A stretch of 64,000 bases of DNA from NCBI RefSeq assembly GCF_000497045.1, contig NW_015961949.1, positions 310,001 through 374,000 on the forward strand. Direction: 5' to 3'. The stretch's first letter is position 1. Each line of letters opens with the position of its first letter. The notes under the pieces were generated by a model. The model searched no databases. It was not told where the DNA came from and saw nothing but the letters and a program-made list of their open reading frames with translations. Below, one piece after another: positions 28,867-38,771 of the stretch. Both the position numbers and the translations under genes were made by a program. The stretch comes from Kalmanozyma brasiliensis GHG001 (taxonomy: Eukaryota > Basidiomycota > Ustilaginomycetes > Ustilaginales).

Positions 28867-29420
28867 GTCCTGACCCCTTCCTTGCTCATCCCACCCAAGC
28901 TTCCATTCCTGTTCATCGTCCTCATCTCGACCTATCGCATCGCATCCTCACTTCTTCAACCTGCAAGACGCACATACGCTCTCTGCACAACCCAAAAGGC
29001 ACCTCGACCTGCATCTGTCTCACACAGCGCAGCATTGCCACGACTCCTCCACGGCTTCGCATCAGTCTACCCTCAACCAAGCCACAAAGAGACCCACAAA
29101 AGCTCCCGTATAGGGACACCACATACCCCTCCCCGTCATCCCATATTACCACCGCACTCAGCCAACATCATTGTCGGCACACATCCCTCCTCACCTATCT
29201 CCTACCTGTCGCCCTCTACAATCACATCGCAGAAGCACCTTCTGCATCTCACTCGCGTACATCACCTCCGCAAAACCACTCGGATCGCCACCACCTATCA
29301 CCCGACTCAGCTTCAGCCCGCTCGCTCTCGACGCATCACACCATCTCGGCAGCGTCGACGATCTGCGTACCCAACATCATCGTCGTCACCCGACCTTCCT
29401 CCCTTGCGTCGACTTTGCCC

Positions 29421-31324
29421 ATGATGCAAGCACCCATCCCCATTGCACAGGCTCCAAGCCGCCTCGACGCCTTCAGCTTTCAACGCCCCGGAGGCCTCAC
29501 ACCACGAGCCTCGTCTAGCTTCGTTGGCAGCGCCAGCTACAAGGAGCCCATGGCCGTCTCCTTTGGCAAGGATGTCTCAGAGTAAGTATCACGCTTGTCT
29601 TCGACAGCAGCTCGTCGTCATCAACACCCTTTTCTGACCATCACCGCCTCGTCCTTGTTCATGCATCACTCTCCTTCCCTTGCAGAATCATGGACTATTC
29701 CATCTCAAGGTTTGGCACTTCCACCGAGTCCGACGCCACCGTCGCTCCCTCCTCAGTCCGCCTCGAGTCCACCTTCTGCCGCAACTTCACATGCTGTGGC
29801 CAAAAGCTTGACGATCTCCATGACCTGCTCCAACACTACGAAGAGTGCCACGTTCGTTTCGAGGATGACGAGATGCCCGCCATGATTGCCGACGATGAAG
29901 TCGAGTCCTCGGGTTCATCCAACGCTTCCACATCACAACCTTCCAGCCCGCGCACCTCCAACGCCGGCTCCACTGCCTCGGCCGCCGCCGCTGTCACCGC
30001 CGCGACCACTCCTGGCGCCAGCACCTCGGCCTTGGACGTTACTACCCCGACCGGTCTCGACGATGTGGACAAGGCCTCCGCCTTCGACACCGCCATCATG
30101 CGCTCACCATCGCTCTCCAAGGGCAAGAAGCGCTCCTTCGGTCAGTACTCGAGCTCGTCGTCGGCAAACCCCAATGGCGCCATCCACAACTCGTTGAGGC
30201 GAGCTCTCATCGACGGCGGTGTTGGCCGCAGGGCACCTGGCACTCCCAACATCTATGCCCCCAACTCGCCCTTCTCGACACCAGGTGGCTCCATCCCCGG
30301 CACTCCCTCGCTCGACGCCGAGAACGATGGCTACTTCACCAACGGCCTCAACCCTGCCGCCTTCTCCGCGCTTTCCATCCGCTCGAGCAACACCGACGAC
30401 CACCATCTTCCCTCCTGCGCGCCACCCAACCTCTTCTTCCCCGCCTCGGGCACCGCTTCGTCCTCGTCGCAGCCCCCCGCTAAGCGTGAGAAGACCAGCG
30501 CAGTCACCACTGCTTCCACCATCGCCCTCGAGAACGCCCTGCGAGCCGGCGCCGCCAACGTCGACAAGCCCTACAAGTGCCCTGCACCGGGCTGCGACAA
30601 GGCATACAAGCAGATGAATGGTCTCAAGTACCACCGCCTTCACGGTCACTGCAACCAGAACAACCTCCCCATCACTGCCCAGGCGGCTGCTCAGCCACCC
30701 ACCATTCACATCTCGACCAACTCGACCGCCTCGTCGCCACAGCCCGAGTCGGCCGATGGTCTCAAGGTGGAGGACGGTGTCACCACCCCGACGCTGGGTT
30801 CTCCTTCGTCGCCAACAGCCAGCGCCAACTCGTCGCCCGATCCGGCCAGCCCCGCCACGCAGGCGCCCATCCCCCTGGGTGACCGTCTATACATCTGCCA
30901 GGTCGGCGCTTGCGGTAAGCGTTACAAGAACCTCAACGGTCTGCGTTACCACTACCTTCACTCTGGATCACACGGTCTTTTGGGGTTGCAGCTTCTCCAG
31001 TCTGGCGGTGGTGCTAGCGCCAAGGTCGACGCCACCGGTCGTGCGCCGGTCAGCACCAGCACGCTCAGTCAGGAAGAGATCGCTGCCGCCGCTCAGGCTG
31101 CGCAGCTGGCGCAGGAGCAGATCCAGGCGCAGGCAGCTAAGAGCGCCGCTGCTACCGCTGCCGCCGCCGCTGCAGCTTCGGCCGCAGCTGCCGCACGCAA
31201 GGAGGAGATCGAACGACAGACACCTACCATCTCGACGCCACCATCCGGCCTGACGCAGGCGCTGCAAGCGGCGGCAGCACAGCAGCAGCAGCAGGCCTCG
31301 ACGCCATCGACTACCGGCTTGTAG
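29421..31324 (+). CDS. SFP1: Sfp1-like C2H2 zinc-finger transcription factor
   Basis: Two exons, 29421-29581 and 29686-31324, encode 599 residues. The intron 29582-29685 has a GTAAGT donor, CTGAC at 29634-29638 and a TGCAG acceptor. The start is the first of two tandem ATGs (29421 or 29424). A C2H2-like finger CRNFTCCGQK...LLQHYEECH sits at residues 85-109. Two Sfp1-type fingers follow: YKCPAPGCDKAYKQMNGLKYHRLHGH (residues about 350-377) and YICQVGACGKRYKNLNGLRYHYLH (about 456-480). The shared KAYK-NGLKYH pattern is characteristic of yeast Sfp1 and its fungal relatives, which activate ribosomal protein and ribosome-biogenesis genes under TOR control. Ser/Thr/Ala-rich linkers and a Gln/Ala-rich C-terminus complete the protein. 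The family is strong; target genes are inference. Confidence 0.85.
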
Positions 31325-32093
31325 ATGCCTTTATACCATCAGCTAGCCGGTGCGGTGCGCTCCAGCTGCTGTTTTGCGCGTTGTTGTCCTCGCGTTGATC
31401 TGTATTGATACCCCCTCCCAACCATCCCCACTGTGTTTATAATAATTAGTTCGACCTCGGTCGGACCGGCTTCCTTCGGCGCAAAGATTCACCCATTCGA
31501 TCTTTTACCCCTTCGACTCTCCACCTTAGTCGTCATCATCCTTGGTCCACAGTCACTTTTGCCGCCCTCTCGCATCTGCAGTCTTTTTCATTACACTCAC
31601 CGTTAATATTGCATACGCTCCCGGTCCCGCGCCCATCCTCGCCTTGGCTCTCGCCAGGTAGAGATGATGGACATTGCGCCCATCATTACCGTCCCTTTTT
31701 TCAGGTTGACCAGGCTTCACTGCCTTGCATGTACAGATACGAGAATTTTGTTTGTCCCAATGACACTCCTCACTCTTCCAAACTGTTTGTGTCTGGTTCC
31801 GAAAGTGGTCCGAGACTGTCTTCCTCTGAGGCTGTGAGCGGGAAGGAGCGGGTGGGAGAATGCCGATGGGACGTGAGGTGACTGGTCCGAAGATCAAGGC
31901 TCGAGAATCTTTGCGACTGGGTGGGAGCTGGAAATTAGAGCGCAAAGCTTTATCTCTGCTGTGACTCGGAAGGAAAATTCGAGAGGGCGGCGGGGCCATC
32001 TTCAATTGAACTTCCTCCTCCTCTGCTTACCAACTTCCTTCCGTGCTCCATCATACTCAATCTTCCTCTCGACTAAGAAGGACCTTGCTCGCA
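31325..32093. other. Intergenic, promoter of the ornithine carbamoyltransferase gene
   Basis: Contains the Sfp1-like 3' UTR and the next promoter. A TGACTCG word at 31962-31968 is one base off the Gcn4/CPC1 site TGACTCA that commonly controls arginine genes in fungi. No gene is recognised. Confidence 0.4.
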
Positions 32094-33227
32094 ATGACTG
32101 GACGACACGCAGCGACATCCCTGCTGCGCACCGCAGAGCCGGCGCTGCGTCGCTTTGCATCGACCTCTTCGGCGACCCGCACACCACCGCACCTGCTCAC
32201 CCTCGCCGACCTCTCCCCCGCGCAGATCGGCTCCGTGCTTCAATCGGCCATCGAATTTAAGTCCGCCTTCCGGGCTGTATCTCTCGCACACCCCGAGTCG
32301 TCGCGCAAGCAGCTCTCCGCGGGCGAATCGCCCATCCCGCAAAGCCTCAAGAACAAGTCCATCGCCATCATGTTCTCCAAGCGCTCCACGCGCACGCGTG
32401 TCGCGTCCGAGACGTCGGTCGCCTCTCTCGGCGGTACCGGCCTGTTCCTCGCGCCCTCCGACATCCAGCTGGGGGTGAACGAGAGTCTGTACGACACCGC
32501 AAAGGTGGTCAGCTCGATGGTGGACGGCATCATGGCCCGCGTGGGTGGGCACGACGAGGTGGAGCTGCTTTCGAAACACTCTACCGTGCCGGTGATCAAT
32601 GCGCTGTCTGCGCGATACCACCCGACGCAGATTCTGGCGGATCTGCAGACGATGCTCGAGATCTATGCGCCGAAGAGCAGTCCGACGGATCTGGGCTCGT
32701 TGGCGGGGTTGAAGGTCGCCTGGGTCGGAGACAGCAATAACATTCTCAACGACATGCTTGTGGCCTATCCGCGATTGGGAATTCACTTGTCGGTCGCTAC
32801 GCCGGCAGGCCCCGCGTATGCCCGCGACGAGCTTGTCTGGGGCACCATGCAGGACGGTCTCTCGGCACTGTCCAAGTCGGGCTCTTCGCCCGTCGCTCTC
32901 GGCCAGGTCACCTGGTCCAACGACCCGGCAGAAGCCGTCAAGGACGCCGACATCATTGTGACGGATACGTGGATCAGCATGGGCGACGAGGCGCAGAAGG
33001 ACCAGCGTCTGCGCGATTTCCGCGGTTTCCAGGTCACCGAGGCCATGGCAAAGAAGGGAGGTGCAAAGCCCGACTGGAAGTTCATGCACTGTCTGCCACG
33101 CAAGGGTGACGAAGTGGACGACGAGGTGTTTTACTCGGACCGCTCGGTGGTGTTCCCCGAAGCCGAGAATCGCAAGTGGACGATCATGAGTCTGTTCGAT
33201 CGCATGTTCGGGCGATGGGAGTTGTAG
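32094..33227 (+). CDS. ARG3: Ornithine carbamoyltransferase, mitochondrial
   Basis: 377 residues from the ATG at 32094 (upstream only GTG is in frame). It converts ornithine and carbamoyl phosphate to citrulline in arginine synthesis. The carbamoyl-phosphate site STRTR lies at residues 98-102, followed by HPTQILADLQT. The ornithine-side motif HCLPR is at 332-336, with the active-site Cys. The N-terminal about 25 residues are rich in Arg, Ser and Thr without acidic residues, fitting a mitochondrial presequence as in most filamentous fungi. There is no intron. A 10-15 residue insertion (LAHPESSRKQLSAGESP) precedes the STRTR segment. Identity is firm; location is inferred from the N-terminus. 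Confidence 0.96.
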   Translation: MTGRHAATSLLRTAEPALRRFASTSSATRTPPHLLTLADLSPAQIGSVLQSAIEFKSAFRAVSLAHPESSRKQLSAGESPIPQSLKNKSIAIMFSKRSTRTRVASETSVASLGGTGLFLAPSDIQLGVNESLYDTAKVVSSMVDGIMARVGGHDEVELLSKHSTVPVINALSARYHPTQILADLQTMLEIYAPKSSPTDLGSLAGLKVAWVGDSNNILNDMLVAYPRLGIHLSVATPAGPAYARDELVWGTMQDGLSALSKSGSSPVALGQVTWSNDPAEAVKDADIIVTDTWISMGDEAQKDQRLRDFRGFQVTEAMAKKGGAKPDWKFMHCLPRKGDEVDDEVFYSDRSVVFPEAENRKWTIMSLFDRMFGRWEL

Positions 33228-33702
33228 AGGGTGCAGCTGCAATTGATAGTTTCAAAGACGTCTCTTGAGTCTGTGAGACTGTGTGCAAGATCACGGGACA
33301 AGCAGAGTATAGGGGTTGCCATGTCGAGAACCGCCTTCGATGGTGGTGAAACGCGATTTCGGCATTTCGCCGAGATCTCAAAAAGCCTATCCTCTCGCTC
33401 TCTGGCTACCCACGCCTCGTTTGACCTGCTCCTTCCGACTCCGAGGCCTACACTCCAATTGCGCAATCTTGACCTGGCGGAGACGGGCTTCAGCTAACGA
33501 CATCGACGTTCGGCAGGGAAAGGGGGCGATCCTCGAGAAAAGTGCCTTTGCGAGGTCGGTATCTAGCCCGGCAATTCTTCATGGTCAATGCGGGCAGCGC
33601 TCCTAATTTGACGACCCCACACTCAACCATTCTTAAGCCCCTTCCTCCCCATCTCTACATCCCTCTCCGTCCATCATCGTCCCCTTCCCCCGTGTCATAG
33701 CA
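33228..33702. other. Intergenic, nothing recognised
   Basis: 3' UTR of the ornithine carbamoyltransferase gene and promoter plus CT-rich leader of the aminotransferase. No coding frame or RNA is seen. Confidence 0.5.
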
Positions 33703-35172
33703 ATGTCGACGCCGGACTACACCGCGCTGCTCTCGCATACGGCGCGCAACCGTATGCCGTCGGCCATCCGCTCGCTGTTCCCGGCCGAGCTCATCCCGGG
33801 CATGGTCTCGCTGCTATCTGGCAAGCCCAATGCCTCGACCTTTCCGTTTCAGCGCCTGACACTCGAGCTGAAGCCCGCCCACGCATCTGCTTCGCCGGAA
33901 AGCGTCACCGTTGAAGGGGCGGATCTGGATCTGGCGCTGCAGTACAGCCCTACCAGCGGATTGCCTCGGCTCGTCTCTTGGCTGGAGGCGTTTCAATCTC
34001 GAATTCACTCCCGATCCAAGGAGGACAGCTGGCGCTGTTCGGTCGGAAACGGCTCTCAGGATCTACTCACCAAAACGTTCGAGGCGCTGCTCGACGCCGG
34101 TGACTCTGTTCTGCTCGAATCCCCCGCGTATAGCGGGATCCTACCGAGCCTCGTCGCGCACAACGCACGCCTGTTTGAGGTGGCCACCGATAGCGAAGGG
34201 GTGGATCCCACCGCGCTCGCGCAGATCCTCGACAATTGGACGACCCGAGAGGAGACGAAGGATGCGCGATTCCCAAAGTTCCTCTATACCACCCCAACGG
34301 GCGCCAACCCGTCCGGTACTAGCGCATCGACGACCCGCAAGAGGGAGGTCCTAGCACTGGTGAGACGACACAACATGCTGTTGCTCGAGGACGATCCGTA
34401 CTACTTTCTCAGCTTTGACGGGCTTACGTCTGATGCGGACGCTGTCACCCGTGAGAGGGGAAAGAGCTACTTTCATCTGGAGACCGAGTACCCCTCGACG
34501 GCGGGGCGGGTGGTGCGCTTCGACAGCTTCAGCAAGATCCTAAGTGCCGGATTGCGATTGGGCTGGGTGACCGGGCCAAAGGCCGTGTTGGACGCGATCG
34601 ATCTCGATACAAGCTCGAGAAACCTTCAGACGAGCGGAACGTCGCAGGCAATCGCACTGGCGTTGGTCGAGAAGTGGGGCGTAGACGGATTCCTAACGCA
34701 TGCAGATGGCGTGGCTCGATTCTACCAGGTAAGCATCACCCTCTACTTTTCAATCTGCCGCTTGTAGTGATTCTGACACTCTCACCCTCATATACGACAA
34801 CAGGATCGGCTGGAGCAATTCGAATCCTCCGCACGAACGCATCTCCAATCCTTACCAAGCATCGCCACCTGGGTCCGCCCAACAGCAGGCATGTTCCTCT
34901 GGATCCGTCTGCATTTGCCTCCCACACCCGAGAGCGAGGCGGGCGACTCGTTCACCCTCATCAGCGACAAAGCCAAGGCAGCCGGCGTCCTCGCTTTGCC
35001 CGGTGTCGCGTTCAAACCGCCCCCTTCCAAGGGCGAGGGCAAGAAGACAAGCGCCTATGTCAGGACCAGCTTCTCCCAGGTGCCGCTAGACCAGATCGAC
35101 GAGGCGTTCCGCAGACTGAGAGGCGTCGTCGAGGAGGCGTGGCGCGAGGCTAGATTGGAGATCCCCGCTTGA
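33703..35172 (+). CDS. PLP-dependent class I/II aminotransferase (Aro8/aminoadipate type)
   Basis: Two exons, 33703-34728 and 34804-35172, encode 464 residues. The intron 34729-34803 has a GTAAGC donor, CTGAC at 34773-34777 and a CAG acceptor; phase 0 gives FYQ-DRLEQF. The fold-type I landmarks are GNGSQDLL, YTTPTGANPSG (substrate and PLP contact), LLEDDPYYFLSF (Asp and Tyr of the cofactor site) and SFSKILSAGLRLGW with the Schiff-base Lys278. C-terminal RPTAGMFLWIRL and YVRTSFSQV (the substrate-carboxylate Arg strand) lie in exon 2. The set resembles the Aro8/kynurenine/2-aminoadipate aminotransferases. The exact amino donor cannot be decided from motifs, so I give no symbol. Without splicing, the C-terminal domain would be lost. 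Confidence 0.9.
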
Positions 35173-35250
35173 AAAGAATAGAAAAGAGCTTTTCTCGAGC
35201 GGTTTATGTACAACTGTGTGGGAAAGATGGCCGAGTGAGACTGAGTCCGC

Positions 35251-36427
35251 TTAACCACGCGAGAGACGATAGTCGCTCTCGACCGAAGTGGCGAGCTGCG
35301 CGAGCTCCTGTTGGATGCCCGAGAGCAGCTCGGCGGCGGCAGCGTGGTATTCGGCCTGACTGTTGGGGTCAAAAGTGAAAGGTCGTCAGTATTCTATGCT
35401 CTCCGGTGCGGATCGCGGGTTGGGGTTGCTTCAAACTTACGCCTTGACAAATGCGCTCAGGCTCTTGATCGGCTCCGGGTTCTCCAGGACCTGCTTCATC
35501 AGGCTGATCGCCTCCTCCGTAGCCGCAACCAGCTTGTCTTCTGCCTGCTCGACCTCGTTTCGGTACTGATCGAGCTTCGCTGCAGCGCCCGAGTTCTCTG
35601 CGCTCTTGAGCGACTGCTTCCAGCTGTCCAGATGCAGACGAGCGTCGGTGACGCTCTGACGGGCCTTCATGGCGAGCTGGATCTGGGCGCCAAACGAGTT
35701 GAACGGCACGTTGAAGCCTTGGGTGATCTGGTCGTCCTGCGTCAGACGCGCGTTGCCGAGTCGGTCTTCGGCGATGGCGAACTTCTGGAGCGCCTCGCCA
35801 AGCTTCGAGTCGTCCTTGACGGGTGCCTCGCTACCGGGGGCCGTGGCGGTGTCGAGCGTCGGCAGGCCGGAGAGTTTGGATGGGTCGGCACCAAGTTGAA
35901 GCGCACCGCTGGCGGCGGCGCGGGAGAGCGCGTGGTGGAGCGTCTTGTTGACTTTCTCGGGTCGAGCGGTGGGCGAGACCTTGGGCAGATTGGTGCCGCG
36001 CGTCGCAGAGGCGGCCCACGAAGTGACACTGTGGCCCACGGACGCCGAGAGCTGCGTGATGCTTTCCTGCAGCTGCGTCTGCATCGTGTGAGCGGTGAGA
36101 TGGAGGGGAGTCAGTTAAAGTTCGTCTACGATGCTCTCTGCTTTCGACACTTACAGGATAGTCGTAGCTCTCAGTCTCGTAGACCTTGGCGACCTTCATG
36201 AGCCCAGTGTGCGCATTCTTGAGCGCATCCACACGGCGTTCGAGATCCTTGTACTCCTGGGGCAGCTCGGTGATGTCCTCCTGGTCGACGGCGCCAAATC
36301 GCTCGCGAGCCTGCTGGTTGAGGTTGCCAAACGTCTTGCCGATGTTCTGAAACTGCGGACCGACATTGTTGGTGAAGCTCTGCAGCTGAGGTGTGACGCT
36401 GTTGGTGAATTTCTTCCACGAATCCAT
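35251..36427 (-). CDS. GVP36: BAR-domain protein, Gvp36 type
   Basis: Three exons on the minus strand: 36155-36427, 35441-36078 and 35251-35359, giving 339 residues. Both introns (36079-36154 and 35360-35440) have GTAAGT donors, CTGAC branch motifs and CAG acceptors. The N-terminus (MDSWKKFTNSVTPQLQSF...) and the exon junction YESYDYP-TQLQESI-like segment match Golgi-vesicle protein Gvp36. Exon 2 carries the long amphipathic helices of a BAR domain, including a DDQITQGFNVPFNSF segment. Exon 3 adds the closing helix AQAEYHAAAELLSGIQQEL. BAR dimers bind and bend membranes, and Gvp36 works in endocytic and Golgi traffic. The gene is divergent from the two-part membrane protein to its right. Family identity is strong because the spliced junctions restore continuous helices. 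Confidence 0.88.
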
Positions 36428-36868
36428 CTTGAATGTGTTGACTACGGATGGAGATTGATGAGGGGTGGTGGTGAGTAAGAAACAAGGCTTTTGGCTCAGT
36501 TGGAAGCTCTCGTCTGCGTCAACGAAGCTGCAGGCTGGGTTGTGTTGCTTTCAGGCAAAGATGTTCTCCTCCGGCATTCCGACCTCGAGCCCCACTCTGT
36601 GCTGTGCTGTGCTGTGCTGTTCTGAGCGCTTCTGAGCCCAAATTAGACGCGTGCATCCGCTATCAGAGCGTCTCGCACAGGCCAGCCCGCCTCTTTTTCC
36701 CAGAAAGCCGGCTGTTAGAGTAGCCTGCTTTCGACTAAGCCTTAATTTTTTGGCACAGGCGCGGGAAGCTGCAGGGTCAGATTGACACTTTGCAAACCAA
36801 CACTTGTTCGCCGCCTCTACTACCACCACCGACCTCTTTATACCGACAAGCTCAGCCGTGCTGTCACC
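36428..36868. promoter_or_regulatory. Divergent promoter between the BAR gene and the two-part membrane protein gene
   Basis: 441 bases between two start codons facing away from each other, so it must hold both promoters. It contains a CTGTG-type pentamer array at 36597-36620. I recognise no further binding sites. Confidence 0.5.
36597..36620. repeat. (CTGTG)n pentamer array, nearly five units
   Basis: Perfect tandem pentamers inside the divergent promoter. Confidence 0.9.
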
Positions 36869-38563
36869 ATGTCGCAATCGCAGCAGCCGCTGTACGCTAC
36901 TGTGCGAGGGGAAGTGGTCAGCTTTCCCGCATTTGTCCGACTGCCATCATCCGCTCGACCCGAAAGCACCTTCATCCGCGACGGCAAACAGACCGAGCCG
37001 GTCAAATGCATCACCATGACTGCCAGCATGAACGGTGGCTTCTCCGATCGCACATGCTACAAGAAGCAGATTGCTGCGAGATGGAACATCGAAGCAGACG
37101 CAATTCGTGCTGTCTTGATCGACCTGGACGGCGAGCGTGTGCTGATCGAGGACATGGCTGACTGGCACAGCTGGGCCAAGGCCTACTTCTTCCAGCCACA
37201 GAACTATTCGATCTATGGCGGAAGAACAGACAAGCCATCAACCGCCGACTTCACTGTCAAGCCCATATACATTGATGTCGTCATGGACAATGCGGAAGGT
37301 CAGACGCCATCAAGCGCAGCGGAGGAGTCAGCTGCAACAAGCAAACAAGAAGAAGACACGGATCCGGCCGAGCAGCTGCCCACACGAGCACCACACGATC
37401 CAACACGTTCGACTGCATCGTCTCTACCAGGGCAGCAGAGGTCTAACGACCCGATAGGCGCGCTGGTCAACAACATCATGGAGCCCGTCTTCCAGTCACT
37501 TCAGCCGCAGATTCGAGATCTCGTAGACACGCTTGCCGGCTCGATCGCGGCCTTGTCCGCACAGGTGACACAAGCCCATAACCAAGCTTCCACCAGCAAC
37601 ACGACTCCTCATCCTAGGTTCACTTTTGCCGATCAGCCGACTGATGCACATGTGCCTGCCCCGGCAGCATCCGAAAGCAGCATCTCAGCAGGACCCGAGC
37701 CCACGTTGCCGAGAGAAGCCGCAGGCGAGACGCAAAGACAGTCTCTGATCGATGGTCTCTTCGACGAGCTCTCCAGCCTCCGTGCGCAGCGCGGATCCAC
37801 GTCGGCGGCGGCACCCTCGTCACGCGATACAGCAACCGGATCGACTGGCGAGGGCGAGATGCGCAACGAGCTTACTTCAGCGTTTGCCGAGATGATCGCC
37901 CACCAGCGATCCGCCGCCACACGACCTGTGGACGACGACGAGGAGTCCCTGACCATCGTCTCGACTCCCTCTGCATCCAGCCGTGCTTCCCGCTCTCGCT
38001 CGCGCTCGCGTTCCCGCCGCACCTCTCTCCTCGGTAGCACCACTCTCACTGTCCTGACCCTCCTCACCTTCATCCTAACCTTCATCTCCCCCACCGTCGC
38101 GCTCACCGCGCTCAACCCCAACCCCCTCACCTCGCGCTCCGCCTCCTCCCTCGCACCCCAATCCTCGCGCAACCTCCATCTCTGCAAGTGCACGTGCTTC
38201 CAGACCAACTCCACCCTGGTCCCCCTCTATTCGCCCGCGGACCCATCCAAGCCGTGTCTGACATGCACGCGTCAGTTCTGCCTCGACCAAGGGCTGGATG
38301 TGTGCAAGGGCGCGAAGCTGGAGCATACGGACCACGACGTGGGGACGGGCTTTGAGGGCGATGTTTGGGCAAAGTGTTTCGAGAGGGATAGCTTTAAGGA
38401 TCAGGGGATCATTACGTTGTATATCCTGACGGTGGTGGGGTTGGTCGGATTTGCGGCGATGAGGGGGAGGGTGGAGGGGTGGATGGGGAGGTATCAGGGG
38501 TTAGGGTCGCAGGGGTTGTATGAGGCGGTAAGGGGGGCGCCGTGGATGAGGGGATCGAGGTGA
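36869..38563 (+). CDS. Two-part protein: unknown N-domain joined to a conserved fungal Cys-rich membrane domain
   Basis: 564 residues from the ATG at 36869 (CACC context), intronless. Residues 1-125 form a compact domain (YATVRGEVVSFPAFVRLP ... WHSWAKAYFFQPQNY) I do not recognise. Residues 125-385 are Ser/Gln/Glu-rich and disordered, ending in an Arg-Ser repeat. A hydrophobic segment at about 388-412 (TTLTVLTLLTFILTFI) precedes a Cys-rich region (CKCTCF...PCLTCTRQFCLDQGLDVC) and a second membrane segment at about 513-534 preceded by ERDSFKDQ. In ascomycetes this Cys-rich plus KDQ-membrane unit occurs, from memory, as a separate protein of 150-200 residues with a signal peptide, possibly the Exp1/YDL121C group. 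The fusion, the memory-based match and the topology (Cys-rich part in the lumen) are inference. Confidence 0.65.
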   Translation: MSQSQQPLYATVRGEVVSFPAFVRLPSSARPESTFIRDGKQTEPVKCITMTASMNGGFSDRTCYKKQIAARWNIEADAIRAVLIDLDGERVLIEDMADWHSWAKAYFFQPQNYSIYGGRTDKPSTADFTVKPIYIDVVMDNAEGQTPSSAAEESAATSKQEEDTDPAEQLPTRAPHDPTRSTASSLPGQQRSNDPIGALVNNIMEPVFQSLQPQIRDLVDTLAGSIAALSAQVTQAHNQASTSNTTPHPRFTFADQPTDAHVPAPAASESSISAGPEPTLPREAAGETQRQSLIDGLFDELSSLRAQRGSTSAAAPSSRDTATGSTGEGEMRNELTSAFAEMIAHQRSAATRPVDDDEESLTIVSTPSASSRASRSRSRSRSRRTSLLGSTTLTVLTLLTFILTFISPTVALTALNPNPLTSRSASSLAPQSSRNLHLCKCTCFQTNSTLVPLYSPADPSKPCLTCTRQFCLDQGLDVCKGAKLEHTDHDVGTGFEGDVWAKCFERDSFKDQGIITLYILTVVGLVGFAAMRGRVEGWMGRYQGLGSQGLYEAVRGAPWMRGSR

Positions 38564-38771
38564 GGGGCGGCAGACTTGCAATGCATCATTTCGTCGATTT
38601 CAGACTCGGATGTGTTCAGCGTGAGCGGATGTGGCGAACATTTCTATTTGCAATGCAGTGCGATGCGATATGAACGACGCGAGACGACGAAACACGAGAC
38701 ACGAAATGACGAAACTTCTACCCTGTCTACCCCATCTACGATCAGACTTCTTCCTCTCCAACCGCTCGATC

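Larger units (their letters stand above)
21980..29420. other. Gene-free island of about 7.4 kb
   Basis: From the tRNA to the Sfp1-like start I find no protein family, RNA gene or transposon gene on either strand. All six frames are closed at short intervals (the longest ATG frame between 22000 and 28000 is under 190 codons and looks random), except for a stop-poor pyrimidine-rich stretch at 28260-29420 that is probably the Sfp1-like leader. The island holds a (GAC)9 run, a (CA)7 run and an excess of ACAATG/CATTGT hexamers (17 counted between 22701 and 27932). It may be a large regulatory region, a non-coding RNA locus, a decayed mobile element or structural chromosome DNA. I cannot decide from sequence. 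Confidence 0.6.

Noticed and set aside
31553..32005. 150-codon minus-strand frame between the Sfp1-like and carbamoyltransferase genes
   Set aside because: No family similarity; lies in UTR and promoter sequence.
35215..35270. tRNA-like word GATGGCCGAGTG
   Set aside because: Resembles the 5' part of a Leu/Ser tRNA, but no T arm or acceptor pairing follows; it overlaps the last exon of the BAR gene.
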